The position numbers were made by a program, and so were the translations under genes. The notes below the pieces were generated by a model, which saw nothing but the letters and a program-made list of their open reading frames with translations, was not told where the DNA came from and searched no databases. This document shows positions 8,921 to 17,407 of a DNA stretch of 64,000 bases, piece by piece. The first letter of the stretch is position 1. Every line of letters begins with the position of its first letter. This DNA is from Methylosinus sp. C49 (GTDB lineage: Bacteria; Pseudomonadota; Alphaproteobacteria; Rhizobiales; Beijerinckiaceae), in the NCBI RefSeq assembly GCF_009936375.1, contig NZ_AP022332.1, forward strand, positions 3,504,501 to 3,568,500. The letters run 5' to 3'.

Positions 8921-9379
8921 ATGACGATCAAAATCTACATCGACGGCGACGCATGCCCCGTGAAGGACGAGACGTATAAGGTCGCCTCTCGCTATGGGCT
9001 GCAGACTTTCGTCGTCGCCAACAGCTTCATGCAAATCCCACGATCGCCGCTGATCTCGCGGATCATCGTCGAGGCGGGGGCCGACGCGGCGGATGATTGG
9101 ATCGCCGAGCAGGTCGTCGCCGGAGATGTGGTCGTCACCGCCGATATTCCTCTGGCCGCGCGCGCATTGGCGAAGGAGGCGCACGCCATCGCGCCCTATG
9201 GCCGCGCCTTCACCAAGGATTCGATCGGTCTGGCGCTCGCGCAGCGCTCGCTCATGGAGCATATACGCTCGACCGGCGAGGCCACCGGCGGCCCGCCGCC
9301 GTTCTCCTCGGCCGCCCGGTCGCAGTTCCTTCAGGCCCTGGACCAGGCCATCGCCAGAGAGCGAAGACGGCGGCGATAG
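8921..9379 (+). CDS. UPF0178 (YaiI/YqxD, DUF188) family protein
   Basis: A 152-residue protein that begins with the family signature 'IYIDGDACPVKDE' and continues 'VADDWIAEQV'-like and 'GDVVVTADIPLAARAL', as in YaiI/YqxD proteins with a PIN-like fold (putative nucleases with conserved Asp residues). The biological role is unknown. The ATG at 8921 was chosen because the signature follows immediately; an upstream in-frame extension to 8792 is antisense to the DUF2946-like gene. It stands divergently from that gene. Confidence 0.9.
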   Translation: MTIKIYIDGDACPVKDETYKVASRYGLQTFVVANSFMQIPRSPLISRIIVEAGADAADDWIAEQVVAGDVVVTADIPLAARALAKEAHAIAPYGRAFTKDSIGLALAQRSLMEHIRSTGEATGGPPPFSSAARSQFLQALDQAIARERRRRR

Positions 9380-9455
9380 GCCGGCGCCCGCCCCATTTCA
9401 CCGAATCGCTCCCCTCCTATAGATTGCGGCGCTCCATTCACCGCCGGCTCTCTTC

Positions 9456-11303
9456 ATGCGCGTTCGCCGTCTCGATCCCATTCTCGTCGATCGCATCGCC
9501 GCCGGCGAGGTGATCGAGCGGCCGGCCTCCGCCGTCAAGGAGCTGGTCGAGAATGCGCTCGACGCCGGCGCCGCGCGCATCGACGTCGCCATTGAGGCGG
9601 GCGGGCGGCGGCTCATTCGCGTCATCGACGATGGATGCGGGATGAGCGCCGAGGATTTGGCGCTCGCCGTCGAGCGCCACGCCACGTCGAAAATCCCTGA
9701 TGGCGATCTGACCGCCATAGCGACGCTCGGCTTTCGCGGCGAGGCGCTGCCCTCCATCGCCGCGGTCGCCGATCTGACGATCGACGCGCGCGCCGCCGGC
9801 GCCGAGGTCGGCGCGCAGATAAGGGTGGAGGCGGGCGAGAAGCGCGGGCTCAAGCCCAGCAATTGGCCCAAGGGCGCGCGGGTGGAGGCGCGCGATCTCT
9901 TCGCGGCGACGCCGGCGCGGCTCAAATTTTTGAAAACCGAGCGGGCGGAGACGGCGGCCGTCGCCGATGTGGTCAAGCGGCTGGCCATGGCCAATCCGGC
10001 CGTGCGCTTCTCCTTCGCGGCGGATATGGGCGCTTCCTTCGATTATCCCGCCTGCGGGGCCTCCGAGGAGGGACGGGCGCGGCGCATCGCCCAGGCGCTG
10101 GGGACGGAATTCGCCGATAATGCGATTGCGCTGCATGCGGAGCGCGAGGCGTTCCGCCTCGAGGGGCTCGCCGGCCTGCCGACCTTTCATCGCGCCAATG
10201 CGCTGATGCAATATGTCTATGTGAATGGCCGTCCGGTGCGCGACAAGCTGTTCTCCGGGGCCATTCGGGCCGCCTATCTCGATTTTCTGTCGCATGACCG
10301 CCATCCGGCGCTGGCGCTGTTCCTCGAATGCGATCCGCGCGTCGTCGATGTGAACGTCCATCCGGCCAAGGCGGAGGTGCGCTTTTCCGATCCCGGCCGC
10401 GCGCGCGGCCTGGTGGTGGGCGCGCTGAAGGAGGCGCTGGCCTCGGCGCTCCATCGCAGCGCCGACACGCCGGCCCGCGCCGCGCTGGACGTGCTGGCCA
10501 CGCGGGCCAGAACGGCGCCCGGGCGGGAATGGTCGGCTCCTTCCGGCGCGGGCTTTTCTTCCTTCGGCGGGCCGCCGCGCAGCCGGCCGCTCGACTGGGA
10601 TTTGCGCAGCTCGCCCAGCGCCCCTGCCGGCTTCGCGGAGCCGCCGCAAGCGGCTTTCGACGTCGGGCCGCCTTCGGCCGATTCGCGGCCCGCCGCCGCG
10701 CCGCCCGCGGCCGCCGCCGTGGAAAACCCGCTCGGCGCGGCGCGGGCGCAGCTGCACGAGACCTATATCGTCGCGCAGACCAAGGACGGGCTCGTCATCG
10801 TCGATCAGCACGCCGCCCATGAGCGGCTCGTCTATGAGAAATTGAAAGCCCAGCGGGAGGCGGAGGGCGTCGCCCGCCAGCTGCTGCTGGTTCCGCGCGT
10901 CGTCGAGCTGGATGCGACGCGGCTCGACGCGCTGCTGTCGGCGCAGGAGGAGCTTTCCGCCCTCGGTCTGGCGCTGGAGCCTTTCGGCCCCGGCGCCGCG
11001 CTGGTGCGGGAGACGCCGGCGGCGCTCGGCGACATAGATGTCGGAAGGCTCATCGAGGATATCGCCGATCTCCTCGCCGAGGAGGGGGACGCGCGTGGGT
11101 TGACGCGGCGGCTCGATGCGCTTTTGTCGCGCGTCGCCTGTCATCATTCGGTGCGCGCCGGCCGCCGGCTGACGGCCGAGGAGATGAACGCGCTGCTGCG
11201 CGAGATGGAGAAAACGCCGGGCGCCGGCCAGTGCAATCACGGCCGGCCGACCTATGTGGAGCTGAAGCTCGCCGACATCGAAAAGCTGTTCGGCCGCGGC
11301 TGA
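9456..11303 (+). CDS. mutL: DNA mismatch repair protein MutL
   Basis: A 615-residue MutL. The N-terminal GHKL ATPase shows 'ELVENALDAGA', 'DDGCGM' and 'TLGFRGEALPSIAAV'; a Pro/Ala-rich linker spans about residues 330-430; the C-terminal dimerisation domain contains the metal-dependent nicking motif 'DQHAAHERLVYE' and the late motif 'QCNHGRPT'. It is therefore the endonuclease-type MutL found in bacteria without MutH, acting with MutS to nick the new strand. It lies 77 bp after the UPF0178 gene and appears singly transcribed. Confidence 0.97.
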   Translation: MRVRRLDPILVDRIAAGEVIERPASAVKELVENALDAGAARIDVAIEAGGRRLIRVIDDGCGMSAEDLALAVERHATSKIPDGDLTAIATLGFRGEALPSIAAVADLTIDARAAGAEVGAQIRVEAGEKRGLKPSNWPKGARVEARDLFAATPARLKFLKTERAETAAVADVVKRLAMANPAVRFSFAADMGASFDYPACGASEEGRARRIAQALGTEFADNAIALHAEREAFRLEGLAGLPTFHRANALMQYVYVNGRPVRDKLFSGAIRAAYLDFLSHDRHPALALFLECDPRVVDVNVHPAKAEVRFSDPGRARGLVVGALKEALASALHRSADTPARAALDVLATRARTAPGREWSAPSGAGFSSFGGPPRSRPLDWDLRSSPSAPAGFAEPPQAAFDVGPPSADSRPAAAPPAAAAVENPLGAARAQLHETYIVAQTKDGLVIVDQHAAHERLVYEKLKAQREAEGVARQLLLVPRVVELDATRLDALLSAQEELSALGLALEPFGPGAALVRETPAALGDIDVGRLIEDIADLLAEEGDARGLTRRLDALLSRVACHHSVRAGRRLTAEEMNALLREMEKTPGAGQCNHGRPTYVELKLADIEKLFGRG

Positions 11304-11451
11304 TCGGCGGAAGACGGGGGAAAAACCCTTAAGTCCGGGCGCGGCCGAGCGCTTTGATTTCAAGTCGGCGACGTGGCATTGTCGCGGCGCGACATTCGGC
11401 GCCCCGAAGGGAAATGACAGCGCCCGAGCCAGAGCGAAGGAACGCCGCGTC

Positions 11452-12522
11452 TTGATCGAACAAGCGATGTTTTTCGCGCTCGGGTTCCTCGCGGCCGGGC
11501 TGTTCACACTGATGTTCCTGCCCGCCTTCTGGCGGCGGGCCATGCGTCTGTCGCTGCGCCGGCTGAATATGCTGACGCCCCTCTCGATCGAGAAAATGGT
11601 GGCGGAGCGCGATCTGCTGCGCGGCGAGCTCGCCGTGCGCTATCGCCGGCTCGAGCAGCAGATGGCGACGGTCCGATCGACCAAGGCGCAGGATATGGTC
11701 GAGATCGGCCGCAACGCCGCTCGCGTCGCGCAGCTCGACGGCGAGCTGACGCAGGCTCTCGCCCGCGGCGATGAGTTCGAGCGCAAGTTCAACGAGACCA
11801 GCGGCTTCCTCGAGGAGCGCACGGCGCTGCTGCAATCGACGGAAACCGCGCTGCACGACATGACCGACCGCGTCGAGACGCTGATCTACAATCTGCGCAA
11901 TGTGGAGATGGACAAGGAGCAGCTCGCCCGCCTCAGCGAGGAGAGCCGCGCCGAGGTCGCGACCCATGAGTCGAGCATCGCCAGCCTGCATGTGCAGAAC
12001 GCCGAGCTGCGCCAGCGGCTGGACGCGCTGCAGACGGAATTCGCGACCGCCTCCGCCGTGGCGGAGCGCCTCTCCGCCGTCGATGGCGTGTTGGCGCGCA
12101 CGACGCGGGAGCTCGACGCCGCCGTGCTGGAGACGGCCGATCTGAAAAAGGATCTCGACGAGACCCGCGCGCGGCTGGCGGCTCTGGAGCACAGCTCCGC
12201 GGCCGAGATCGCGCATCTCGAGGCGGCTCTGCGCGTCGCCCGCGCCGAGGAGCGCGACCACGCCGATCGGCTGGAGACAGCGCGTTCCGACAATGCGATG
12301 CTGCAAGGGGCGATGGACGCGCTGCGCAAGGAGCATGCGAGCCTGCGCGAGACGATCGCCGCGACGGCTCCCGCGGCGGCGCCGGTCGAGGGGGCGGCCT
12401 CCGGCGACCGCGAGGTGCTGGTTCTGCGCCAGGCGATCGTCGATCTCGGCGTGCGCATGGCGGAGATGGCCGCGGCCGCCGCCGCCGAGCCGGGCGAAGC
12501 CGCGCAATCGAAGCGGGCCTGA
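11452..12522 (+). CDS. Membrane-anchored coiled-coil protein of unknown function
   Basis: A 356-residue protein with one N-terminal membrane span (MFFALGFLAAGLFTLMFLPA), a short basic stretch, then an almost continuous coiled coil from about residue 50 to 300 (many Leu/Glu/Arg heptads such as 'LDGELTQALARGDEFERKF'). The TTG at 11452 has AAGGAA 9 nt upstream; an ATG at 11467 is the alternative. Similar proteins occur across Hyphomicrobiales without an assigned role. The topology suggests a cytoplasmic coil attached to the inner membrane. It is not obviously in an operon. Confidence 0.65.
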   Translation: MIEQAMFFALGFLAAGLFTLMFLPAFWRRAMRLSLRRLNMLTPLSIEKMVAERDLLRGELAVRYRRLEQQMATVRSTKAQDMVEIGRNAARVAQLDGELTQALARGDEFERKFNETSGFLEERTALLQSTETALHDMTDRVETLIYNLRNVEMDKEQLARLSEESRAEVATHESSIASLHVQNAELRQRLDALQTEFATASAVAERLSAVDGVLARTTRELDAAVLETADLKKDLDETRARLAALEHSSAAEIAHLEAALRVARAEERDHADRLETARSDNAMLQGAMDALRKEHASLRETIAATAPAAAPVEGAASGDREVLVLRQAIVDLGVRMAEMAAAAAAEPGEAAQSKRA

Positions 12523-12576
12523 CGAAGCGAGCACGAGCGGAGCTTTAGCCCCGCCCGCCTTTCTTTCCGAGCCGTC

Positions 12577-12680
12577 AGAGCGATTCCGGTTCATGCTGAA
12601 CCGGAATCACTTTCGATCTCCTTGTTCTGTCGTGTTTTCTTCACGCGAACCGGTGTCCGCTTCGCTCGAAAACACTCTAG
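12577..12680. repeat. Interspersed repeat with internal 12-bp hairpin (MITE-like)
   Basis: About 104 nt bounded by AGAGCG on one side and CACTCTAG on the other (complementary AGAG/CTCT ends). It contains a perfect stem GATTCCGGTTCA/TGAACCGGAATC (12582-12593 and 12597-12608, loop TGC). The layout matches a widespread alphaproteobacterial intergenic repeat. Its right end supplies the stop codon (12677-12679) of the leftward YidB-family gene. No transposase is linked. Confidence 0.75.
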
Positions 12681-13015
12681 TGCTGCTGGGGCGGCAGCTT
12701 GCCTTCCGGCGTCGCCTTGTCGACGACCTTGGGCAGATATTCGGCCAGCGCCGCCGAGACCTTGTCCATCGGAATGCCGAATTTATTGCCGAGCTCCTTC
12801 ACCCGATCGGAGCCCAGCGTCTGCTGCACCTGCTCGGCGGAGATTGGCATGTTCGGACCGGTGCCGACCCAGGATTTGACCTTCTCGCCATAGCCGCTCT
12901 TCTCGAAGTCTTGGAGCACGTTCTGCAAGCCGCCGCGCTTCTCGATATAGCCATTGATCAGGGAAGCGAGCTCGACGCCGATCGCGCCGCCGATGATTCC
13001 GTCCAGCAGACCCAT
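12677..13015 (-). CDS. YidB-family protein (DUF937)
   Basis: A 112-residue protein that opens 'MGLLDGIIGG' and has 'ISAEQVQQTLGSDRVKELG', the signature of the YidB/DUF937 family of small helical proteins of unknown role. The ATG at 13015 follows AAGGAGG at ideal spacing, so the longer reading to 13054 was rejected. The TAG stop belongs to the end of the neighbouring interspersed repeat, so the C-terminus (LPPQQH) may have been changed by the repeat insertion. Confidence 0.85.
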   Translation of the reverse strand: MGLLDGIIGGAIGVELASLINGYIEKRGGLQNVLQDFEKSGYGEKVKSWVGTGPNMPISAEQVQQTLGSDRVKELGNKFGIPMDKVSAALAEYLPKVVDKATPEGKLPPQQH

Positions 13016-13224
13016 TTTCGTCCTCCTTGGCAGAAGCGGGAGCGCCATGACCACGAGGGGCCACGGCGACGCTGCTCACTTAGGGCGCGCTCTGGCCGCG
13101 TCGATGCGGCGCGACGCCGCGAAGAGGCGGTGGAGGCGACAGGCGACGAATTGACGTCGAGCCCCCGGCTCGGCTAGGGTTTCTCCTTATCTTCCGAGAC
13201 TTGCATTTCAGGGAAGGGGCGAGG

Positions 13225-13716
13225 GTGGAAAGCAAGCCGAAAGTCTTGTTTTCGCTCGACCCCGAGGACTGGCACGGCCATGCGTCGGAAACGCTCTGGG
13301 CCGAGCCGGTCGAAGGAAGCGGCTGGACGCGGTTCCGGCTGTTGAACTCCCCTTATTTCGTGACCGGCGTGTCGTTCCAGGACATTGTGATCGCCGCACC
13401 CAGGGCCGACGGCCATGTCTTCGACTTCAAGGGCTTGGCGAGGAGCGGCGGCCATTCGACCTATATGCTGCTGATCGACGGCGAGGAGGTTCTGGCCGGC
13501 TCCGACTGGCGGCTGCTCAAGGTGATGGGCTGCTCTTATGAGAGCATGCATATCGACCTGACCGTCGGGCGCAAGCTGCTGCTGAGCGTCGATATTCCAG
13601 ATTGGGTCGATATCGCCGAGGCGCATGCGATCATCGCGGAGGGCGAGTCGAAAGGCTTCTGGCTCTATCAGATCGGCTCCTCCACTTTCGAAAGCGAGTC
13701 GCCGCTGCTCTCGTGA
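13225..13716 (+). CDS. DUF4265 domain protein
   Basis: About 163 residues from a GTG at 13225 preceded by GGAAGGGGCGAGG; a TTG at 13201 would add eight residues. The sequence 'ETLWAEPVEGSGWTRFRLLN' with 'SPYFVTGVSFQDIV' is characteristic of DUF4265 proteins (small, cytoplasmic, unknown function). No membrane segment or signal peptide is visible. It stands alone ahead of the YebC-family gene, with 136 bp between. Confidence 0.7.
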   Translation: MESKPKVLFSLDPEDWHGHASETLWAEPVEGSGWTRFRLLNSPYFVTGVSFQDIVIAAPRADGHVFDFKGLARSGGHSTYMLLIDGEEVLAGSDWRLLKVMGCSYESMHIDLTVGRKLLLSVDIPDWVDIAEAHAIIAEGESKGFWLYQIGSSTFESESPLLS

Positions 13717-13852
13717 GCGGCGCCCGCGATGGTGAAAGCTCGAGGCCGCGTTTTCACGCTGCTTCGCCTTCCTTTATTTCCGCGCGGCGCCGGCGTATAT
13801 GACGCGGCGACGCCCTGCGGGGCAGGAAAGCGGAATTTCAAGGGCCGGGACG

Positions 13853-14599
13853 ATGGCGGGACATAGTCAGTTCAAGAACATCATGCATAAGAAGGGCAAG
13901 CAGGACGCGATTCGCTCCAAGCTCTTCTCCAAGCTCGCCCGCGAAATCACCGTCGCCGCCAAAATGGGCCTGCCCGACCCCAATATGAACGCCCGCCTGC
14001 GCGCCGCCGTGCTCGCGGCCCGCGCCGAGAACATGCCCAAGGACAATATCGAGCGCGCCATCAAGAAGGCCTCGGGCGCCGACGCCGAGAATTACGACGA
14101 GGTGCGCTATGAGGGCTATGCGCCGGGCGGCGTCGCCGTCATCATCGAGGCGCTGACCGACAATCGCAATCGCACCGCCGGCGAGATTCGTTCCTATTTC
14201 ACCAAGGCGGGCGGCGCGCTGGCCGAGACCGGCGCCGTCTCCTTCATGTTCGATCGCGTCGGCCTCATCGAGTTTCCACGTAAGGCGGCCTCCGAGGACG
14301 CGATCATGGAAGCGGCGATCGAGGCGGGAGCCGAAGACGTCTCCTCCGGCGAGGAGACGCATGAGATCATCACCTCGCTCGAGGGCCTGCGCGACGTCGC
14401 CAAGGCGCTGGAGGCCAAATTCGGCGAGCCGAAAAAGGCCGCGCTGGTTTGGCGGCCGCAGAATTCCGTCGCCGTCGACGATGAGGCGGGCGAGAAAATC
14501 CTGAAGCTGATCGGCGCCCTCGAGGACAATGACGACGTGCAGAACGTCTACGCCAATTTCGAGGTGTCGGACGCTCTGGTCGCCAAGCTCTCGGGCTGA
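13853..14599 (+). CDS. YebC/PmpR family probable transcriptional regulator
   Basis: A 248-residue protein that opens '[18 protein letters not shown]', the invariant start of the YebC/TACO1 family, and continues '[15 protein letters not shown]' and '[19 protein letters not shown]'. Family members act as regulators and/or as translation factors that relieve ribosome stalling. The ATG at 13853 gives the normal family length; the frame upstream to 13799 is not conserved. No partner (ruvC) follows in this window. Confidence 0.95.
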   Translation: MAGHSQFKNIMHKKGKQDAIRSKLFSKLAREITVAAKMGLPDPNMNARLRAAVLAARAENMPKDNIERAIKKASGADAENYDEVRYEGYAPGGVAVIIEALTDNRNRTAGEIRSYFTKAGGALAETGAVSFMFDRVGLIEFPRKAASEDAIMEAAIEAGAEDVSSGEETHEIITSLEGLRDVAKALEAKFGEPKKAALVWRPQNSVAVDDEAGEKILKLIGALEDNDDVQNVYANFEVSDALVAKLSG

Positions 14600-14653
14600 C
14601 AGGCGAGGGGGGCCGAAGCCCCGCTCGCATTTGCGCTTTTCCTGGAGGGGCGG

Positions 14654-14992
14654 TCAGTCCGCCTCTTCCAAATGCTCGATCGGCAGCCCGTTCACCTGCG
14701 CGATGAGCACGGGCGACGCCTTGAAGGTCAACACCTTGCGCGAGCAGATCGGCGCCTCCACGCCGGTCTTGGGATTGCGGCCGATCCGTTCGCGTTTGGC
14801 GCGAACGTTGAAGCTGCCGAAGGATCGCAGCTTCACCGATTCCCCTCGCACGAGGGCTTCGCTGATCTCCTCGAAGGTGGCGTCGAGGATTTGGCGGGCT
14901 TCGGCGCGCGACAGCGTTGGACAACAGCTGTACACGGCCTCGCGCAGGGACGCCCGCGTCAAAGTGCGCCCTGGCTCGATTTTCTTCGTCAT
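14654..14992 (-). CDS. ihfA: Integration host factor alpha subunit
   Basis: A 112-residue HU/IHF-fold DNA-bending protein with 'LTRASLREAVY', 'VKLRSFGSFNVRAKRERIG' and the DNA-minor-groove arm 'RNPKTGVEAPI'. IHF alpha pairs with IHF beta to bend DNA at specific sites in transcription and recombination. The N-terminal Lys-rich start and Cys-Cys (YSCCPTLS) are somewhat divergent from the common alphaproteobacterial form, so another IHF/HU paralogue is the alternative. Upstream (14993-15180) is a relatively AT-rich leader that probably holds the promoter. Confidence 0.85.
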   Translation of the reverse strand: MTKKIEPGRTLTRASLREAVYSCCPTLSRAEARQILDATFEEISEALVRGESVKLRSFGSFNVRAKRERIGRNPKTGVEAPICSRKVLTFKASPVLIAQVNGLPIEHLEEAD

Positions 14993-15220
14993 GCTACGGA
15001 TGCGGGCGCAAGCCTGCCCGCTTCGCGGCTCGTGGTTCGCGAGGCCATTATTTTTGCTCCCCCCTTCTGCCGGCGCCTTTTGGCGGCGCTATCCTGTTTT
15101 GATGGATTGTCGGCAGTCTAAACAATAATGTAGCCACACTTTGCCGAATCGCGCAAGAGCGCCTGGGATTTCCCCTGACGGCTCCGCTGGTTAGATCGTA
15201 AACGCAGCGCCGCCGCCCGC

Positions 15221-16045
15221 TCAGCCGGGCAGGCTCACCCTATGGCTCGCGACCGGAATCATGGCGCGGACCTTACGGATGCGGTCGCGGTCGATTCGCG
15301 TCGAGACGAGGCCGACGCCCTCCGATGCGCGGGCGACCACATGGCCCCAAGGGTCGGCGATCAGCGAATTGCCATAGCTCACGCGGGTCTCATGCCCGGC
15401 CTTATGCGCGCCGGTCTGATTCGGGGCGCAGAAATAGGCCTGGATCTCGATCGCCCGGGCGCGGGCCAGCACCTCCCAATGATCCTTGCCGGTGACGAGG
15501 GTGAAGGCGGAAGGGAGGGCGACGATATCCGCGCCCTTGTCGGCGAGCGCCTGGAAAAGATAGGGAAAGCGCAGATCGTAGCAAATGGCGCAGCCGATGG
15601 TGAGGCCCTCGCAATCATAGGTGACGACCGCTTCGCCGGGCTTGAAGGCGGCGCTCTCGCGATATTGCGCGCCATCCGGGGCGGTGATGTCGAACATGTG
15701 AATCTTGCGGTAGCGCGCCACTTCCTTGCCGCTGCGGTCGAAGGCGACCGTGGTGTTGTGGAGGCGCTCCTCGCCGGGGGCCTTCTCGAGAATGGAGCCG
15801 GCGTGGATGAAGACGCCATATTCGCGGGCGAGGGCGCTGCAGAGCGAATAGGCGGGGCCGCCGGGCAATTCCTCGGCGGCGGCGGCCTTGTCGGCGCGAT
15901 TGCCGCCGATGAAGTCGAAAACCTCCGGCAGACAGATCCAGTCCGGCCGCTCCTCGCGAACGGCCTGGTCGATGAGCGCCCGGGCGGCGGCGAGATTGGC
16001 GGCTTTGTCGCTGACCGAATTCATCTGGACCAGGGTGGCTTTCAT
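15221..16045 (-). CDS. Nitrilase-superfamily (carbon-nitrogen) hydrolase, Nit1/omega-amidase-like
   Basis: A 274-residue enzyme with the complete nitrilase-superfamily triad: Glu in 'LPEVFDF', Lys in 'YRKIHMFDI' and Cys in 'AICYDLRFP'. The last block and 'WEVLARARAIEIQAY' place it with Nit1-type deaminated-glutathione amidases and omega-amidases. The ATG at 16045 gives the family start (MKATLVQMNS); a GTG at 16060 is less likely. It is cytoplasmic and followed by ihfA on the same strand, 230 bp apart. The substrate is inferred from the subfamily. Confidence 0.88.
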   Translation of the reverse strand: MKATLVQMNSVSDKAANLAAARALIDQAVREERPDWICLPEVFDFIGGNRADKAAAAEELPGGPAYSLCSALAREYGVFIHAGSILEKAPGEERLHNTTVAFDRSGKEVARYRKIHMFDITAPDGAQYRESAAFKPGEAVVTYDCEGLTIGCAICYDLRFPYLFQALADKGADIVALPSAFTLVTGKDHWEVLARARAIEIQAYFCAPNQTGAHKAGHETRVSYGNSLIADPWGHVVARASEGVGLVSTRIDRDRIRKVRAMIPVASHRVSLPG

Positions 16046-16207
16046 CGCTTCACGTCTCACGAGCAGGAAGGGTGCGGCGCCGCCGCAATCGGAGCCGTCA
16101 TTCTAGACCGGCGCGGCGGCGACGAAACGCAGAAATTTTCGCTTCGCTTCCTGCATTTCTGCATTGCATTGGCGGGGCGATGCTTCTAGTTTCCGCCCCG
16201 CCGACGT

Positions 16208-16284
16208 GCCGCCATAGCTCAGTTGGTTAGAGCACCAGATTGTGGATCTGGGGGTCCCCCGTTCAAGTCGGGGTGGCGGTACCA
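16208..16284 (+). tRNA. tRNA-His (GTG)
   Basis: A 77-nt cloverleaf with encoded CCA: acceptor stem GCCGCCA/TGGCGGT, D arm starting GCTC, anticodon stem CCAGA/TCTGG with anticodon GTG, and T stem CCCCG/CGGGG around TTCAAGT. The base before the acceptor stem is T and the discriminator is A73, so the universal G-1:C73 pair of tRNA-His is not encoded. This is the known atypical form of many alphaproteobacteria. Confidence 0.96.
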
Positions 16285-16286
16285 TT

Positions 16287-16324
16287 AAAATCAAAAACTT
16301 GCAGCAAAATCAAAAACTCGCAGC
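16287..16324. repeat. Tandem 19-nt repeat next to tRNA-His
   Basis: Two units of 19 nt, AAAATCAAAAACTTGCAGC and AAAATCAAAAACTCGCAGC (one mismatch), follow the tRNA CCA directly. They are AT-rich compared with the surroundings. They may mark slippage or a trace of an element that once used the tRNA 3' end; no integrase is present. Confidence 0.7.
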
Positions 16325-16412
16325 AAGGCTGGGGCGTGGCGGCTCCGCGGCAAAATCGGCTCGGTCGGCCATGCGAGAGAATCGTCCAGCGTCGCTCCGG
16401 TAAGAGCAGAGA

Positions 16413-16676
16413 CTATCCGCGTGCGGGTGGGGACAGCCCCCTGGCGAGAGCCGGCTCGTCGGCGCAGGTCATAAATCGTGGATCGCGCGCCTCATGGCGA
16501 TTGGCTGGCCGGGCGAGCTGCGGGGCCGGCGGGGCGCTCGACGCGCGAGCTTTACGATCGTCGTCCGTCGGGGCGCCGATGTCGATGCTCGGAAGCGTTT
16601 CCTGCGCCGTGGCGGCGTGAGAAATTGCGAGAAGCGCGACGCCAGAGCAGGGAAGAGAGGCAAACGGCGAGCCCAT
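16413..16676 (-). pseudogene. TonB-receptor N-terminal remnant (signal peptide plus linker only)
   Basis: An 87-residue reading frame from ATG 16676: a signal peptide (VALLAISHAATAQ) followed by 'ETLPSIDIGA', almost the same linker seen in both full TonB receptors of this window (LPPIDVGA and LPPIDIGA). The plug and barrel are absent and the remainder is Ala/Pro/Arg-rich without a domain. I read it as a decayed or truncated receptor gene near tRNA-His. The alternative is a short secreted protein. No convincing Shine-Dalgarno is present. Confidence 0.4.
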
Positions 16677-16717
16677 GGGCTCGCCGTCCGAATATTCCAA
16701 TCGCGCCCTGCCCCGCC

Positions 16718-17314
16718 TCACACGGTCGGCGCCGGGACCAGCATATGGACGATCATGCCGTGCAGGAAGGACGCCGCAATGCCGAGCACCAGGGCCGCCG
16801 CCGTGTAGACGTCCGAATATTCCTCCTTGCTGCGCATCATTCGTGAGACGCCGACATAGAAGAGATAAACGGCGAAGACGCCGAGCACGTCGAGCCAGCG
16901 CAGGCCCGGGACGAGGCCGAAGATCTCGGCGAGCCAGATCGGCGTGTAGGAATAGGCGATGAGCTTCAGCGCGCGCAGATCGTCGCGCTTGCCCTCGAAG
17001 CTGGGCGCGAGCATCGAGATCACCAGCGCCACGCCATAGAGCAGCGGCAGGCCGAGCCCATACTGCAGCGCCGCGCGGATGAGTCCGGTGAAGAAGGAGT
17101 AATGCACGATATTGGAGCCGCGCGAGAAGCCGAACAGCCAGCCGCCGAGGAAATTGGCGATGGCCGGCACCGCCGCGAGATAGAGGATGTAATTGCGATA
17201 GAGATCGAGAGCGGTCGTCTGCTCCGCCTCGATCGCCGCCCACTCCGTCTTGGGCGACGATATGATGCGCCTGGCGCGCTCTAGAATGTCCCGGAGCCGC
17301 TCGTTGATGTCCAT
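16718..17314 (-). CDS. Yip1-domain integral membrane protein
   Basis: A 198-residue protein with a soluble N-terminal helix (IISSPKTEWAAIEAE) followed by about five membrane segments, e.g. 'NYILYLAAVPAIANFLGGWL', 'LLYGVALVISML' and 'LVLGIAASFLHGMIVHMLV'. The 'PKTEWAAI' start and spacing match bacterial Yip1-family proteins, whose role is unknown. It is an inner-membrane protein and is not obviously linked to its neighbours. Confidence 0.8.
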   Translation of the reverse strand: MDINERLRDILERARRIISSPKTEWAAIEAEQTTALDLYRNYILYLAAVPAIANFLGGWLFGFSRGSNIVHYSFFTGLIRAALQYGLGLPLLYGVALVISMLAPSFEGKRDDLRALKLIAYSYTPIWLAEIFGLVPGLRWLDVLGVFAVYLFYVGVSRMMRSKEEYSDVYTAAALVLGIAASFLHGMIVHMLVPAPTV

Positions 17315-17407
17315 GCTCTACTCCCCTGCCTCGCCCTGTTGCGCCGCAGCGGGAGACTGGCCCAAGGCGCGCGCCGAAACAAGCGCGCGCTGCGCCATGG
17401 CGGGGGA

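Noticed and set aside
9438-11543. A 701-codon minus-strand open frame
   Set aside because: Antisense to mutL, whose motifs are complete.
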